Counted from the first letter of the stretch, positions 17,645-25,416 are shown. The stretch is DNA of 41,106 nucleotides from Bacteriovoracaceae bacterium (GCA_018649885.1 JABIHA010000038.1:1-41106); one strand, 5' to 3'. Program-made: numbers and translations. The notes: generated by a model from the sequence alone, not told the origin.

Positions 17645-18229
17645 ATGAATATCATCCTCGCTAGCACCTCCGTTTATAGAAAAGATCTTTTAAAAAGACT
17701 CGGCATAGATTTTGATTGTATCGCCCCAGATTTTGATGAAGATACTATCAATGCCTGCACCTACTCGGCCAAAGATCTGGCCTGTTTACTGGCAGAAAAA
17801 AAGGCCCATTCACTAACACTCGCTCACCCTAACCAAATCATCATAGGAAGTGATCAAGTTTGTACCGAGGGTGGAGAGATTTTTGGAAAACCCCTTACTC
17901 ACCAAAAGGCCACCTCTCAACTCCAGAGATTATCTGGAAAGGTTCACGAGCTGATCACGGCAGTGTGTGTTTGTAAGGGAGAAAATACGCAGACCTTCTT
18001 TGATCGAACCTCCCTACATATGTCTCAGTTGAGTGATGACATGATCGAGCGCTACCTGAAGCTCGACACTCCCTACCACTGTGCTGGCTCATATAAAATC
18101 GAATCCTACGGCATTACACTATTTGATTCCATTGATACTCAGGACTTTAATGCCATCACCGGGCTGCCCCTTTTGAAACTCTCAGCAGTACTCAAAACTT
18201 TAGGGGTTCAACCCCTAGAAAAAGCATAG
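17645..18229 (+). CDS. maf: Maf/YceF-type nucleotide pyrophosphatase
   Basis: Hydrolyses non-canonical nucleoside triphosphates. 194 residues. LASTSVYRKDLLKRL (5-19), IIGSDQVC with catalytic Asp70, FGKPLT (80-85), HCAGSYKIESYGITLF and NAITGLPL are all present. The HCAGS and GSDQVC forms match the YceF branch, whose characterised members act on 7-methyl-GTP, rather than the dTTP/UTP branch. It is the last gene of the purine operon, 9 nt after purM. I found no T-rich terminator behind it; the TAGGGGTTCAACCCCTA hairpin at its 3' end lacks a U-tract. Confidence 0.9.
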   Translation: MNIILASTSVYRKDLLKRLGIDFDCIAPDFDEDTINACTYSAKDLACLLAEKKAHSLTLAHPNQIIIGSDQVCTEGGEIFGKPLTHQKATSQLQRLSGKVHELITAVCVCKGENTQTFFDRTSLHMSQLSDDMIERYLKLDTPYHCAGSYKIESYGITLFDSIDTQDFNAITGLPLLKLSAVLKTLGVQPLEKA

Positions 18230-18311
18230 TAATAGCTTCCCGCGTTACAATGGATTCTTTCCAATTAATGAATTATTTATTAAGAGTAGCTCTTTAACGA
18301 AGGGGAATTCG

Positions 18312-18866
18312 ATGAAAATACTTGGACTACTATGTCTATTGCTGGCCACGTCTGCACAGGCCTCATTTAACAATTACTGTAATGGCGCACCTAAAACTCA
18401 CTTTAAAACACCACTTTATCCCAACGGAAAAAGCGTCAAAAATCAATTCAATAATTATTTTTATCCCAGTGGTCGTAAAGTCAGACCTTACGGAAAGTCA
18501 TATTGGCCTACAGGAGTTAGGGTTATTAACTTTGATGATGTTAGATACCCCAATAATCAAAAACTAAAAAACTTCGGCACAGTCTATTATCCAAATGGTA
18601 ATACCGCTAAAAAACTGGGCAAATGCTATAACAAAAATGGCAAATCGATTAAGTGTAATCAAGTCGTTTCAGTTTCAGGAACAATCGGACACTACAATTT
18701 TGGTTACTACAGAAAAACCATGAAATATTCGGGAAAACTGGACTTGAGTAACGGCACACTTAGATCATTTTGGTCATTTGTCTTCTACTATGATGATTAC
18801 AATATGGGCCTAAATGTAGGACTTAATGGTGGTGCCATCAGCGGTATTAAAGTTGCCTGTCACTAA
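18312..18866 (+). CDS. Secreted YPxG-repeat protein
   Basis: 184 residues with a signal peptide (cleavage near AQA-SF, residue 17). Residues 35-110 are a tandem repeat with a period of 14-15 residues, each unit marked by an aromatic-Pro-x-Gly turn: YPNG (36), YPSG (51), WPTG (65), YPNN (79), YPNG (93) and a decayed YNKNG (106). The spacing resembles MORN-like or YwqK-like beta-hairpin repeats but I cannot assign a family. The C-terminal 70 residues are beta-rich. Cysteines at 23, 105, 115 and 183 could form disulfides in the periplasm. A good ribosome site (GAAGGGG) precedes ATG 18312. Function unknown. Confidence 0.75.
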   Translation: MKILGLLCLLLATSAQASFNNYCNGAPKTHFKTPLYPNGKSVKNQFNNYFYPSGRKVRPYGKSYWPTGVRVINFDDVRYPNNQKLKNFGTVYYPNGNTAKKLGKCYNKNGKSIKCNQVVSVSGTIGHYNFGYYRKTMKYSGKLDLSNGTLRSFWSFVFYYDDYNMGLNVGLNGGAISGIKVACH

Positions 18867-18970
18867 GATAATACGCCCCAGTCTTTTGGCCATGTGTAGA
18901 AATAGCTAAGAAAACACATGGCACCTACGATGAAAAGTATCATTCCCAGGGGAAGTATACTTATTCCCAT
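18863..18970 (-). CDS. Possible 35-residue membrane peptide
   Basis: On the minus strand an ATG at 18970 opens 35 codons ending in TAG at 18863-18865, overlapping the 3' end of the convergent YPxG gene by 4 nt. The peptide has one strong hydrophobic segment (ISILPLGMILFIVGAM) and a Trp/Tyr-rich tail (YFYTWPKDWGVLS), the make-up of a real single-span protein. The frame stays open and protein-like for 18 codons upstream of the ATG but has no better start, and no clear ribosome site is seen. It lies 64 nt downstream of the porin-like gene on the same strand. Confidence 0.35.
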   Translation of the reverse strand: MGISILPLGMILFIVGAMCFLSYFYTWPKDWGVLS

Positions 18971-19034
18971 AACAATTCTGGAGCCCGACCAGCGCCCAAA
19001 AAAATATAGATTTACGACAAGCTAATAAGTTAGG

Positions 19035-20081
19035 TTACTTGCGCTTAGCTCGAAAGTATAAAGTTAGATCTGCCCTAACCATAAAATCTTGAGCGATGGG
19101 AGCAAATCGACCTTTTACAGAGGCCTTTATCATAGCACCTCCTTTGAGCTTTCGCTTAAGGCCAAGTTCAGCTAACCAGCTTACACCTTCTGCATTATAG
19201 ATTCCCGAACTAAGTTCTCCGTGAAGAGTTGGTTCATAGTATTCATAGAATACGCCTGCATTAAGACCGGCCACGACATCATTAAGATTAAAACCATAAC
19301 CAAAAACAATTTTCTTTGCACCATGAAAATCAACAAGGCCTTCTAAAATGACACTTATGGCATTAAAATCTGCTCTAGCTGCTGCCTTTATATAATTTTC
19401 ACCTTCTAAATGCTCATATCCAAGTTCAGCACTTATCTTTTTTAACACTTCACTATCAATAACCGCTTCTTTTGACATTTCAATTTCTACATAATTGATA
19501 GTTTCTAGCTTTTCCCAACGAGTGATGAAGCTTGGATCATCTTCTCCGGTAATAGACTTCACTCCAACAATTGCCCCAACTGTCACGGAAATTTCACCGT
19601 ATTCTGGATGATCAACAATCACTCTTCCACCATCAACCCATCCAGCACGATCAAGGCCGGTTTTATTATCTAGACCGCTCTCAATCCCTAAAGCTCCTAA
19701 TTGTGCTTGGACTCTGGTCTGCGCTAGTTTTGTATGTACTTCGGCAAAGGCCCTTCGTTGATGCACCTCAAATGGTCTCAACACATCGCCTTCTTCAACA
19801 GTACTAAACGAGCCGTTAAATGTTTCTCCTGTAGACATACTTGTGACAAATTGAACTAAAGTATCCTCACTTAATTTGAGCCCTACATTTCCACTAAAAA
19901 CAAATTTAACTCTTCCACGACCTTCCATCTCCTTTGCATTTTCAAAAACTTCCACTCTTACCCCAGTATCAACTCTCACTTCTGAAACAATATCTACGGC
20001 GTGAGCATTTCCAGAGAGGGTATTCGCGAAAGAGAGAGAACTTGCCACTAGCAAAAGAACTATGTTTTTAGAAAAAATCAT
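19035..20081 (-). CDS. Porin-like outer-membrane protein
   Basis: 348 residues. A signal peptide ends near residue 28 (SGNAHA-VD). The mature part is acidic and alternates hydrophobic and polar residues in strands ended by Gly/Asn turns, with no long hydrophobic helix. The last strand (MVRADLTLYFRAKRK) is amphipathic and aromatic. This is the pattern of a large beta-barrel with about 12-16 strands. GGGGGTAAG upstream of the ATG can serve as ribosome site. The substrate is unknown and I recognise no named porin family. Confidence 0.7.
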   Translation of the reverse strand: MIFSKNIVLLLVASSLSFANTLSGNAHAVDIVSEVRVDTGVRVEVFENAKEMEGRGRVKFVFSGNVGLKLSEDTLVQFVTSMSTGETFNGSFSTVEEGDVLRPFEVHQRRAFAEVHTKLAQTRVQAQLGALGIESGLDNKTGLDRAGWVDGGRVIVDHPEYGEISVTVGAIVGVKSITGEDDPSFITRWEKLETINYVEIEMSKEAVIDSEVLKKISAELGYEHLEGENYIKAAARADFNAISVILEGLVDFHGAKKIVFGYGFNLNDVVAGLNAGVFYEYYEPTLHGELSSGIYNAEGVSWLAELGLKRKLKGGAMIKASVKGRFAPIAQDFMVRADLTLYFRAKRK

Positions 20082-20423
20082 TACTTACCCCCAAGGTAAT
20101 TTCATATACATAATTATTCGAAATTGTTCCAAACTAGCTGTTTAAACCATCAAGCTTAATTTGATCCATCATTAACGGTATAGGTTAAAAGGATAATATA
20201 ATATTTTGTTGGTTTAAGAATTTTTGAATTTTTTACCGTCCAGGAATTTACTGTCAAAAATATGATCAATTGGAAAACCTTGTACAAAAGACAGTCACCT
20301 GTTTAAAGAAATCAACTCACACCTAGTAGTTTTACTGAATTTGCAGCACTTACGAGTCCTTAAGTTTCAATAACCTGGTCTATGTATTGCAATAACTTAC
20401 TGAATATAGAGACTGGAGATCAT
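20082..20423. other. Divergent intergenic region (342 nt)
   Basis: AT-rich gap between the divergent porin and lipoprotein genes. It should hold promoters for both. On the minus strand TTGACA-16-TAAAAA is visible (20230-20257). A TATAAT occurs on the plus strand near 20201 but without a good -35. I see no small gene with a ribosome site. Confidence 0.6.
20230..20257 (-). promoter_or_regulatory. Possible promoter of the porin-like gene
   Basis: Read on the minus strand, a perfect TTGACA (20252-20257) and TAAAAA (20230-20235) are separated by 16 nt. This would give a leader of about 140 nt before the ATG at 20081. Confidence 0.35.
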
Positions 20424-21890
20424 TTGAGAAGTGCGAGACTACTCATTCTATTTTTCTTGTGCGCAAGTTGCGGGCAAACTAGACCGGTGCCTACTAGTAT
20501 AGAACTAGTAGAGTCAGCTGATCTCATTGAAAGATCTGATTTTCAACTTGATTTAGACCCTCAATACAAAACACACAGTGACACTCAGGAGAGTTTTGGG
20601 CAAATGGGTATTTCCGAGTTTTCACAAACACTTTTTGAAAACTACCTTGAAACTCAAGAAAATGATCAAATAACTAAACTTCAGCTAAGAGAAAAGTTTG
20701 ATGCCATCATCCAGTATGTGGGAAGAACCACACTAGATTCTCTACTGGTTCCCAACTCCACAATTTTTAGAAAGAAATATGAACACTCCATTGAAATATC
20801 AACATTAAATGAGGTTTCGTTTTCGGCCAGTGAAGCCACTCTACCTAGTATTGTTAACACAGCAGAAATGGACCCCACCTCAAGTACTCTTTTATACTTT
20901 TGGCTTTCCAATATGTATTTTGGTCCAAATGCATTTTACAACAACTTCCCAGTTGTTGTATTTACAGACGATTCCCTCCTCCCAGGATTCATGCGTTACG
21001 ATGGTGAAAATTGGCATCTATACGGAGTAGATACAAAAAAGATTCCCAATCCAAGAGAGGACTCTTATGTCTACTTTGGCCAAACAAATTTACTTCATTC
21101 ATATAAAAAAGATGGTGATCACTCTAAAATAAGAGTCATGGATGCACAGTACTTTCTTTTCATCACCACCATGAAAGACAAGCTATCTAATATAGAACAG
21201 TTGACCACCCAGGCATTTGAAAATACCGCTAATTATTATGGTATCGATTTAAGTGCTCTTGAAGAAAATATACAGGCCTCTCCTATTGCCATAGAGGCAC
21301 TGCCGAAATACAACTCTGATCAGTTATTAAAATCTAAAACGAGTACCACAGGTAATAGAGTGCTCGCTCATGCAAGCTCATATTTTGATAATTTAGAGTA
21401 TCGCCATTCAGGTGTCATCTATATTGATGAATCTTCTGCCAACCAAGCGCCTTCTGAGTTTCAAAAGAAGCTAGAGTCTGCCTCATTTAAATTTGTCGAG
21501 GAGCATTTTGGTTACAAGTTGTCTAGCATAATTGTTAATGACATGAAAAAAAGGCTTGGAGTCAACTTTCAAAATAACAAAGATTTAAAAAGAAGAATTG
21601 ATAAATTAAGTGGTCCCGTTTTTAGCGGGAGGCTTTCAGGGATGCCATTTTTTATTTCAATATCTAAGTCATCAGAAATTGTTTTCTACCAACCGCTTGA
21701 TAAAAGGTATTGTCATTACAACTTAGATATGTGGAAACATATAGGAAAAGCGCTTGGAAAAAAGAGCTTTCATTTAATTCGAGTTAATCAGCACTTTCCT
21801 TCCACACTGCTCTCTCTTGATGAAGAACTAGTTCGAATTGAAGATAGAGAGGTTTCAGAGGCTATACTTTACACCCAATTTATTAAATAA
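20424..21890 (+). CDS. Predicted lipoprotein, unknown function
   Basis: 488 residues. TTG 20424 has GGAG 5 nt upstream and gives a clean signal sequence RSARLLILFFLCASCGQ whose CASC is an acceptable lipobox with Cys15 as the lipidated residue. The mature protein is hydrophilic and mixed alpha/beta, with no motif I recognise. It is followed after 7 nt by a 12-span carrier gene on the same strand, so the two are likely one operon, and the lipoprotein may assist or anchor something linked to that carrier. That link is inference from spacing only. Confidence 0.65.
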   Translation: MRSARLLILFFLCASCGQTRPVPTSIELVESADLIERSDFQLDLDPQYKTHSDTQESFGQMGISEFSQTLFENYLETQENDQITKLQLREKFDAIIQYVGRTTLDSLLVPNSTIFRKKYEHSIEISTLNEVSFSASEATLPSIVNTAEMDPTSSTLLYFWLSNMYFGPNAFYNNFPVVVFTDDSLLPGFMRYDGENWHLYGVDTKKIPNPREDSYVYFGQTNLLHSYKKDGDHSKIRVMDAQYFLFITTMKDKLSNIEQLTTQAFENTANYYGIDLSALEENIQASPIAIEALPKYNSDQLLKSKTSTTGNRVLAHASSYFDNLEYRHSGVIYIDESSANQAPSEFQKKLESASFKFVEEHFGYKLSSIIVNDMKKRLGVNFQNNKDLKRRIDKLSGPVFSGRLSGMPFFISISKSSEIVFYQPLDKRYCHYNLDMWKHIGKALGKKSFHLIRVNQHFPSTLLSLDEELVRIEDREVSEAILYTQFIK

Positions 21891-21897
21891 TGATAGC

Positions 21898-23139
21898 ATG
21901 CTAGACTTTTTTAGAGATATATTTTCCCCATTTTTCAATATGTCCAAAGAGGAATTCAAAAAGGCCTGCTATTTTAGCATGGCATTCTTTTTCGTATTAT
22001 TTACTTATGCTCTCCTTAGACCAAGTATCAATTCAATTTTTCTATCACGCCACGGGGGAATAAAGACACCCTATGTTCTACTATATTCAAGCATCTCCCT
22101 TCTTTTGTTCATAAGCTATTTCAATAAGGCCATTGTAAAAATGGGAGCATTAGGAATTTTTAATTCTTGCTCTTTTTTATTTGGTTCACTATTTTTAATG
22201 GGACTTACTTTTCAAAACTATTTAGGAGATGCATTTTTAGCATATTTTTTCTATGTTTTAAAAGAAGTTTATATAGTTTTATTGGTCCATGGCCTAATTT
22301 CTTTTTCCAATTCCTATTATAATATCAAAACCGCCAAATCTCTTCTGGGTCCACTAGGTGCCATTGGCTCGCTTGGTGGAATTTTGGGTGGACTTCTTCT
22401 TTCCAACTTTGTTCCAGTATTAGGAACAAGGTTTTTTGTTATCCTCTCATCCATTCTTATTTTTGTACCTCCCATTTTTTTGAAGTTGGCAAAATTCCCT
22501 AACTCTATAGGACCTGTAGTTAAAACGAAATTTGACTCTCCATTTGAATCCATAGGTGGAGTCAAGGCCTATGTTCTTTTAATCTGTCTGGTTGTCGCCA
22601 TTTCTCAGTTTTGTATTGGAGTTGCGACCTACAAATTTGATTTATATGTTACCGATTTTTTTCCATTAAAGGATCAAAAGACGGCCTACATGGCGAAAAT
22701 TTTCACCACCATTACGACGGCGACCTTTTTCTTTCAAATTTTTCTCACCCCAGTTCTTCTTAAATACGTAAGCCTGAGGGCATTGCAATTATTCTTCCCC
22801 CTATTTTTCACTGTCATGGCCGTTGTTGAAATCATTCTGGGTGGACAATTTATCTTACTTCCCTCAGTTGGTTTTATTCTCTATAAGGCCTTTGATTACT
22901 CACTTTTTTCTTCATCAAAAGAAATACTATACTATCATCTCACAGGCCTTCAGAAGTTTGGGGCCAAATACTTTGCAGATATGTTTAGTTATCGTTTTTC
23001 TAAGGGGCTTGTGGCACTCTTATTAATCTTTTTGGGCCAGAAAATGAGCCTGGCCTTTCTAGGTCTAATCTTTTTAATTTTTTGGGGTATTTGTGTGATC
23101 CTACTTTTTAGAATTCAAAGTAAAATTAAAAGTCATTAA
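21898..23139 (+). CDS. ATP/ADP-translocase-like (NTP/NDP exchange family) carrier
   Basis: 413 residues with about 12 hydrophobic segments and hardly any soluble loops. ALLRPSINSIFLSRHGG after the first helix matches the start of Tlc/Npt-family carriers (xLRPxKDSxF). The SSKEILYYHLTGLQKFGAKYF segment (about 345-365), followed by ADMFSYRFSKG, matches their conserved KExLYxPL...K-x-K-AxID-x-x-x-x-R. Classical members swap ATP for ADP in intracellular bacteria and plastids; related bacterial ones move other nucleotides or are uncharacterised. It is shorter than Tlc (about 500). No strong ribosome site precedes ATG 21898, which suggests coupling to the lipoprotein gene 7 nt upstream. Confidence 0.6.
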   Translation: MLDFFRDIFSPFFNMSKEEFKKACYFSMAFFFVLFTYALLRPSINSIFLSRHGGIKTPYVLLYSSISLLLFISYFNKAIVKMGALGIFNSCSFLFGSLFLMGLTFQNYLGDAFLAYFFYVLKEVYIVLLVHGLISFSNSYYNIKTAKSLLGPLGAIGSLGGILGGLLLSNFVPVLGTRFFVILSSILIFVPPIFLKLAKFPNSIGPVVKTKFDSPFESIGGVKAYVLLICLVVAISQFCIGVATYKFDLYVTDFFPLKDQKTAYMAKIFTTITTATFFFQIFLTPVLLKYVSLRALQLFFPLFFTVMAVVEIILGGQFILLPSVGFILYKAFDYSLFSSSKEILYYHLTGLQKFGAKYFADMFSYRFSKGLVALLLIFLGQKMSLAFLGLIFLIFWGICVILLFRIQSKIKSH

Positions 23140-23152
23140 TTCATAGATTCTA

Positions 23153-23302
23153 TTAATAACGAGGATTTCTATGGGCCGGAACAAAGGCGTAACTTAAGGC
23201 CTGGGAATTATCTATCCCATTCATTGCTACTAGCTTTAAGACTTCAAATAAAAGCTCTAGCAATTTTTTCCATCCATTATAAAATTCTGTAACTGATTCC
23301 AT
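23153..23302 (-). CDS. Small protein, 49 residues
   Basis: On the minus strand ATG 23302 is preceded by GAAGGAAG with 6 nt spacing, a strong ribosome site. The 49-codon frame ends in TAA at 23153-23155. The peptide starts MESVTEFYNGWKKLLELLFE, continues as an amphipathic helix (VLKLVAMNG), then NSQALSYAFVPAHRNPRY. Its composition is protein-like and it occupies an otherwise empty 349-nt gap, converging on the nucleotide-carrier gene 13 nt away. I recognise no family. Confidence 0.6.
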   Translation of the reverse strand: MESVTEFYNGWKKLLELLFEVLKLVAMNGIDNSQALSYAFVPAHRNPRY

Positions 23303-23488
23303 TAGGCACTTCCTTCAGTGTTCCACTCGGTGTAATCAAAAATGTTAAATTTGTCGCTGGACGAAAGCTAACTCAATTAAGATGGAAGGTATATTGGCCT
23401 GTAAAAATGTTCATTAATTGTAAGAAACTTTAAGAGTATTTATTGTATTTATTTCAAATTTCAGATCATTTTTTCAGCAATTAGAGGG

Positions 23489-23896
23489 CTACTCTTCTGG
23501 AGTAAAGGCAGTAAATGAATGGGGAATCAATTCTTTTAGACAAAGGGTTTTCTTAATTCCCTCTAAGTCGGCGATATGAATTGGAAAATCTGGACCACAA
23601 AATTCAGCCAGCACCTGAAGACACAGTGCGCAAGGAGGTGCAGGTGGATCATCTTTTGTGACGACAACGGCAAAATCGAACTCGGCCTTTCCATAATCTG
23701 CGAAAGATTTCATTATGATCCCTCTTTCAGCACAGATAGTGGCACCAAAGGAGGCATTTTCAACATTGCAACCAGTTATAATTTGGTCAGAGTCTTTTAA
23801 CTTAAAAGCAGCGCCCACTCTAAAGTGAGAGTATGGGGCGTAGGCATTTTCACGTGCCGTGAGTGCCAGGGTGTATGCTTTTTGTACTAAATCCAT
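23489..23896 (-). CDS. cdd: Cytidine deaminase
   Basis: Deaminates cytidine and deoxycytidine to uridine forms in pyrimidine salvage. 135 residues, the size of the homotetrameric type. YAPYSHFRVGAA (19-30), GCNVENASFG (42-51), CAER with zinc ligand Cys55 and proton-shuttle Glu57, and PCALC with zinc ligands Cys89 and Cys92 are present. The residue after the last Cys is Leu instead of the usual Arg (CxxCRQ to CALCLQ). A ribosome site CTGGAG precedes the ATG. It is divergent from the DUF2797 gene. Confidence 0.95.
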   Translation of the reverse strand: MDLVQKAYTLALTARENAYAPYSHFRVGAAFKLKDSDQIITGCNVENASFGATICAERGIIMKSFADYGKAEFDFAVVVTKDDPPAPPCALCLQVLAEFCGPDFPIHIADLEGIKKTLCLKELIPHSFTAFTPEE

Positions 23897-23969
23897 TAAA
23901 GTCTCCAGGTCTTTTTATAACATGCAGTGAACCTATAAGTCCAAATGGGCCATATAAAAGGGAATTATC

Positions 23970-24770
23970 TTGCCAAGTTTTAGTGGGAATATCCTCAAAA
24001 TGGAGACAATTTTGGACACTCCAGTCTCTTATACTCTCCCCCTTGGAGAAAATAAAATAGAAATGAACCCACTCATCGGCAGTCATATAAAGTTTCAGTT
24101 TAATGGAAGAATTAACTGTCTTGATACTGGAGAGCTCATTAAGAAAAGCTTTGGTGGTGGCTATAGCTATAAGAGTTTTATCACTCTTGCCCGGTGTGAC
24201 TCATGTTTTATCTCTCCAGAGAAATGTCACTTTGACAAAGGTACATGTCGTGAGCCCGATTGGGGCCAGGAAGTTTGTATGGCCCCCCACATTGTCTATT
24301 TGGCCAACACCAGTGATGTGAAAATAGGCATTACCAGAAAAACTCAGGTGCCTACTAGGTGGATTGATCAAGGAGCAAGCTATGCTCTTCCAATTCTTGA
24401 AGTCAAAAGTAGACACATTAGTGGCCTCATTGAAGATGCCATTAAGGCAGATATAAAAGATAAGACCAATTGGCGAAAAATGCTTAAGAATGAGATTGAT
24501 CCCATTGACTTAGAACTTGTTAGAGAGCAAATTTTTGAAGACTATGCGGATATTCTTGATGACCTGGATGCCACTGACTTAGAAGAAAGTGTCACCGAAA
24601 TTCACTACCCAGTTGAAAAGTACCCTGAAAAAGTTAAAACTTTAAGCTTTGATAAAATGGAAACAATTGAAGGAGTTCTCCAAGGCATCAAAGGCCAATA
24701 CTTGATCCTAGATACGGGAGTTCTCAATATAAGAAAGCATCAGGGCTACTACCTAGATTTAAGCTATTAG
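23970..24770 (+). CDS. DUF2797-family protein lacking most zinc-ribbon cysteines
   Basis: 266 residues. SGNILKMET at the N-terminus, NPLIG, the PEKCHFDKGTCREPDWG block (83-99), HIVYLANTSDVKIGITR (107-123) and PTRWIDQGA (128-136) match the DUF2797 family closely. The VYLA...KIGIT-x-x-x-x-x-x-R pattern recalls GIY-YIG/T5orf172 nucleases, so a nucleic-acid role is possible but not shown. As I recall the family, the segment after NPLIG normally reads CxxCGRxTKKSFxQGYCYPCF; here Cys50 remains but the others are Thr53, Ser66 and Ser69. Start TTG 23970 has AAGGGA 6 nt upstream and includes the conserved GNILKM; ATG 24000 would cut it off. Role unknown. Confidence 0.85.
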   Translation: MPSFSGNILKMETILDTPVSYTLPLGENKIEMNPLIGSHIKFQFNGRINCLDTGELIKKSFGGGYSYKSFITLARCDSCFISPEKCHFDKGTCREPDWGQEVCMAPHIVYLANTSDVKIGITRKTQVPTRWIDQGASYALPILEVKSRHISGLIEDAIKADIKDKTNWRKMLKNEIDPIDLELVREQIFEDYADILDDLDATDLEESVTEIHYPVEKYPEKVKTLSFDKMETIEGVLQGIKGQYLILDTGVLNIRKHQGYYLDLSY

Positions 24771-24985
24771 ATTTTCCTAAGAAACCTCATACGTCTGGCC
24801 TCCCACATAAAGAGTCGATCAAGCGAAACCCATAAAAGAGTCCAAGTGATAAAGAATTTATAATATGGTGTAAAGCTTTGTGTCTGAGCGCCTGAGAAGA
24901 GTTTATCCAATATAAATATATAGAAATAAAAAAAAGAGCATTGGTAAATGAAAGTCCACCATTTCATGAGGTGATTATGAAACAC
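24767..24985 (-). CDS. Small two-span membrane protein
   Basis: Up to 72 residues from GTG 24985, or 66 from ATG 24967 (MKWWTFIYQ...). Two hydrophobic segments (WTFIYQCSFFYFYIFIL and KFFITWTLLWVSL) are separated by a short polar loop, with a basic tail (RRMRFLRK). Positive charges at the C-terminus suggest that end is cytoplasmic. It lies 18 nt after the next minus-strand gene, probably in one transcript, and its stop overlaps the convergent DUF2797 gene by 4 nt. Ribosome sites for both starts are weak. No family recognised. Confidence 0.5.
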   Translation of the reverse strand: MFHNHLMKWWTFIYQCSFFYFYIFILDKLFSGAQTQSFTPYYKFFITWTLLWVSLDRLFMWEARRMRFLRKI

Positions 24986-25003
24986 CCCATATTACGTGTA
25001 AAG

Positions 25004-25273
25004 CTATATGCCCAAATCGAATTCTTTCTTGTCGCGAAGTCTAATATCAGTGTATTTGCTGCGATTGGCCCTCATGTCATTGTAGAGTTTGGGATAAAGA
25101 GCAAAGAAGCCTCTTTCGCCTAATTTGAAAAGCTCTACATCATGATAGTAGCAAAGCCGGGCCTGGCCCCTCTGGTCAGCATAAGCGGTATAAAACGTAA
25201 CCACGTTAGACTTGTTTTTGTCACCATTGAGCATATGACAGTTAAAATTGTAGCACCTACAAACATCGCACAT
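25004..25273 (-). CDS. Small cysteine-bearing protein, unknown
   Basis: 89 residues starting MCDVCRCYNFNCH, so four cysteines in the first 12 residues plus Cys41 in RLCYYHD. The pattern CxxCxC...CH with a later C-x-x-H could bind zinc. The rest is charged and soluble. ATG 25273 follows AGGGGA at a distance of about 9 nt. The gene is upstream of the two-span membrane protein on the same strand. No family recognised. Confidence 0.6.
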   Translation of the reverse strand: MCDVCRCYNFNCHMLNGDKNKSNVVTFYTAYADQRGQARLCYYHDVELFKLGERGFFALYPKLYNDMRANRSKYTDIRLRDKKEFDLGI

Positions 25274-25300
25274 TTTTTAAAATCCCCTAGTAGTGACTAT

Positions 25301-25322
25301 TTTTAGAAGCTTCCTTCTAAAA
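25301..25322. repeat. Perfect 9-bp inverted repeat
   Basis: TTTTAGAAG (25301-25309) and CTTCTAAAA (25314-25322) with a CTTC loop. It lies between two minus-strand genes, about 30 nt upstream of the ATG at 25273. No U-tract follows on either strand, so it is not a standard terminator; it could be an operator or leader hairpin. Confidence 0.55.
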
Positions 25323-25353
25323 CGAACCATTACATAGAAGGATTCGGAAATTC

Positions 25354-25391
25354 GGTCTCAATAATTAAATTTTAATTTAACTATTAAGACC
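25354..25391. repeat. Long imperfect inverted repeat
   Basis: Two 18-nt arms (25354-25371 and 25374-25391) pair at 16 of 18 positions around a 2-nt loop: GGTCT...AGACC at the base, then an AT-rich stem. It lies 25 nt downstream of the minus-strand gene ending at 25417 and so falls at the 3' end of that transcript. There is no U-tract, so a processing, stabilising or factor-binding role is as likely as termination. Confidence 0.6.
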
Positions 25392-25416
25392 TATTGAAAA
25401 AAATGTAAGAAGTGAA

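Noticed and set aside
18204..18222. Hairpin TAGGGGTTCAACCCCTA at the end of maf as operon terminator
   Set aside because: It lies inside the coding sequence and is followed by an A-rich, not T-rich, stretch.
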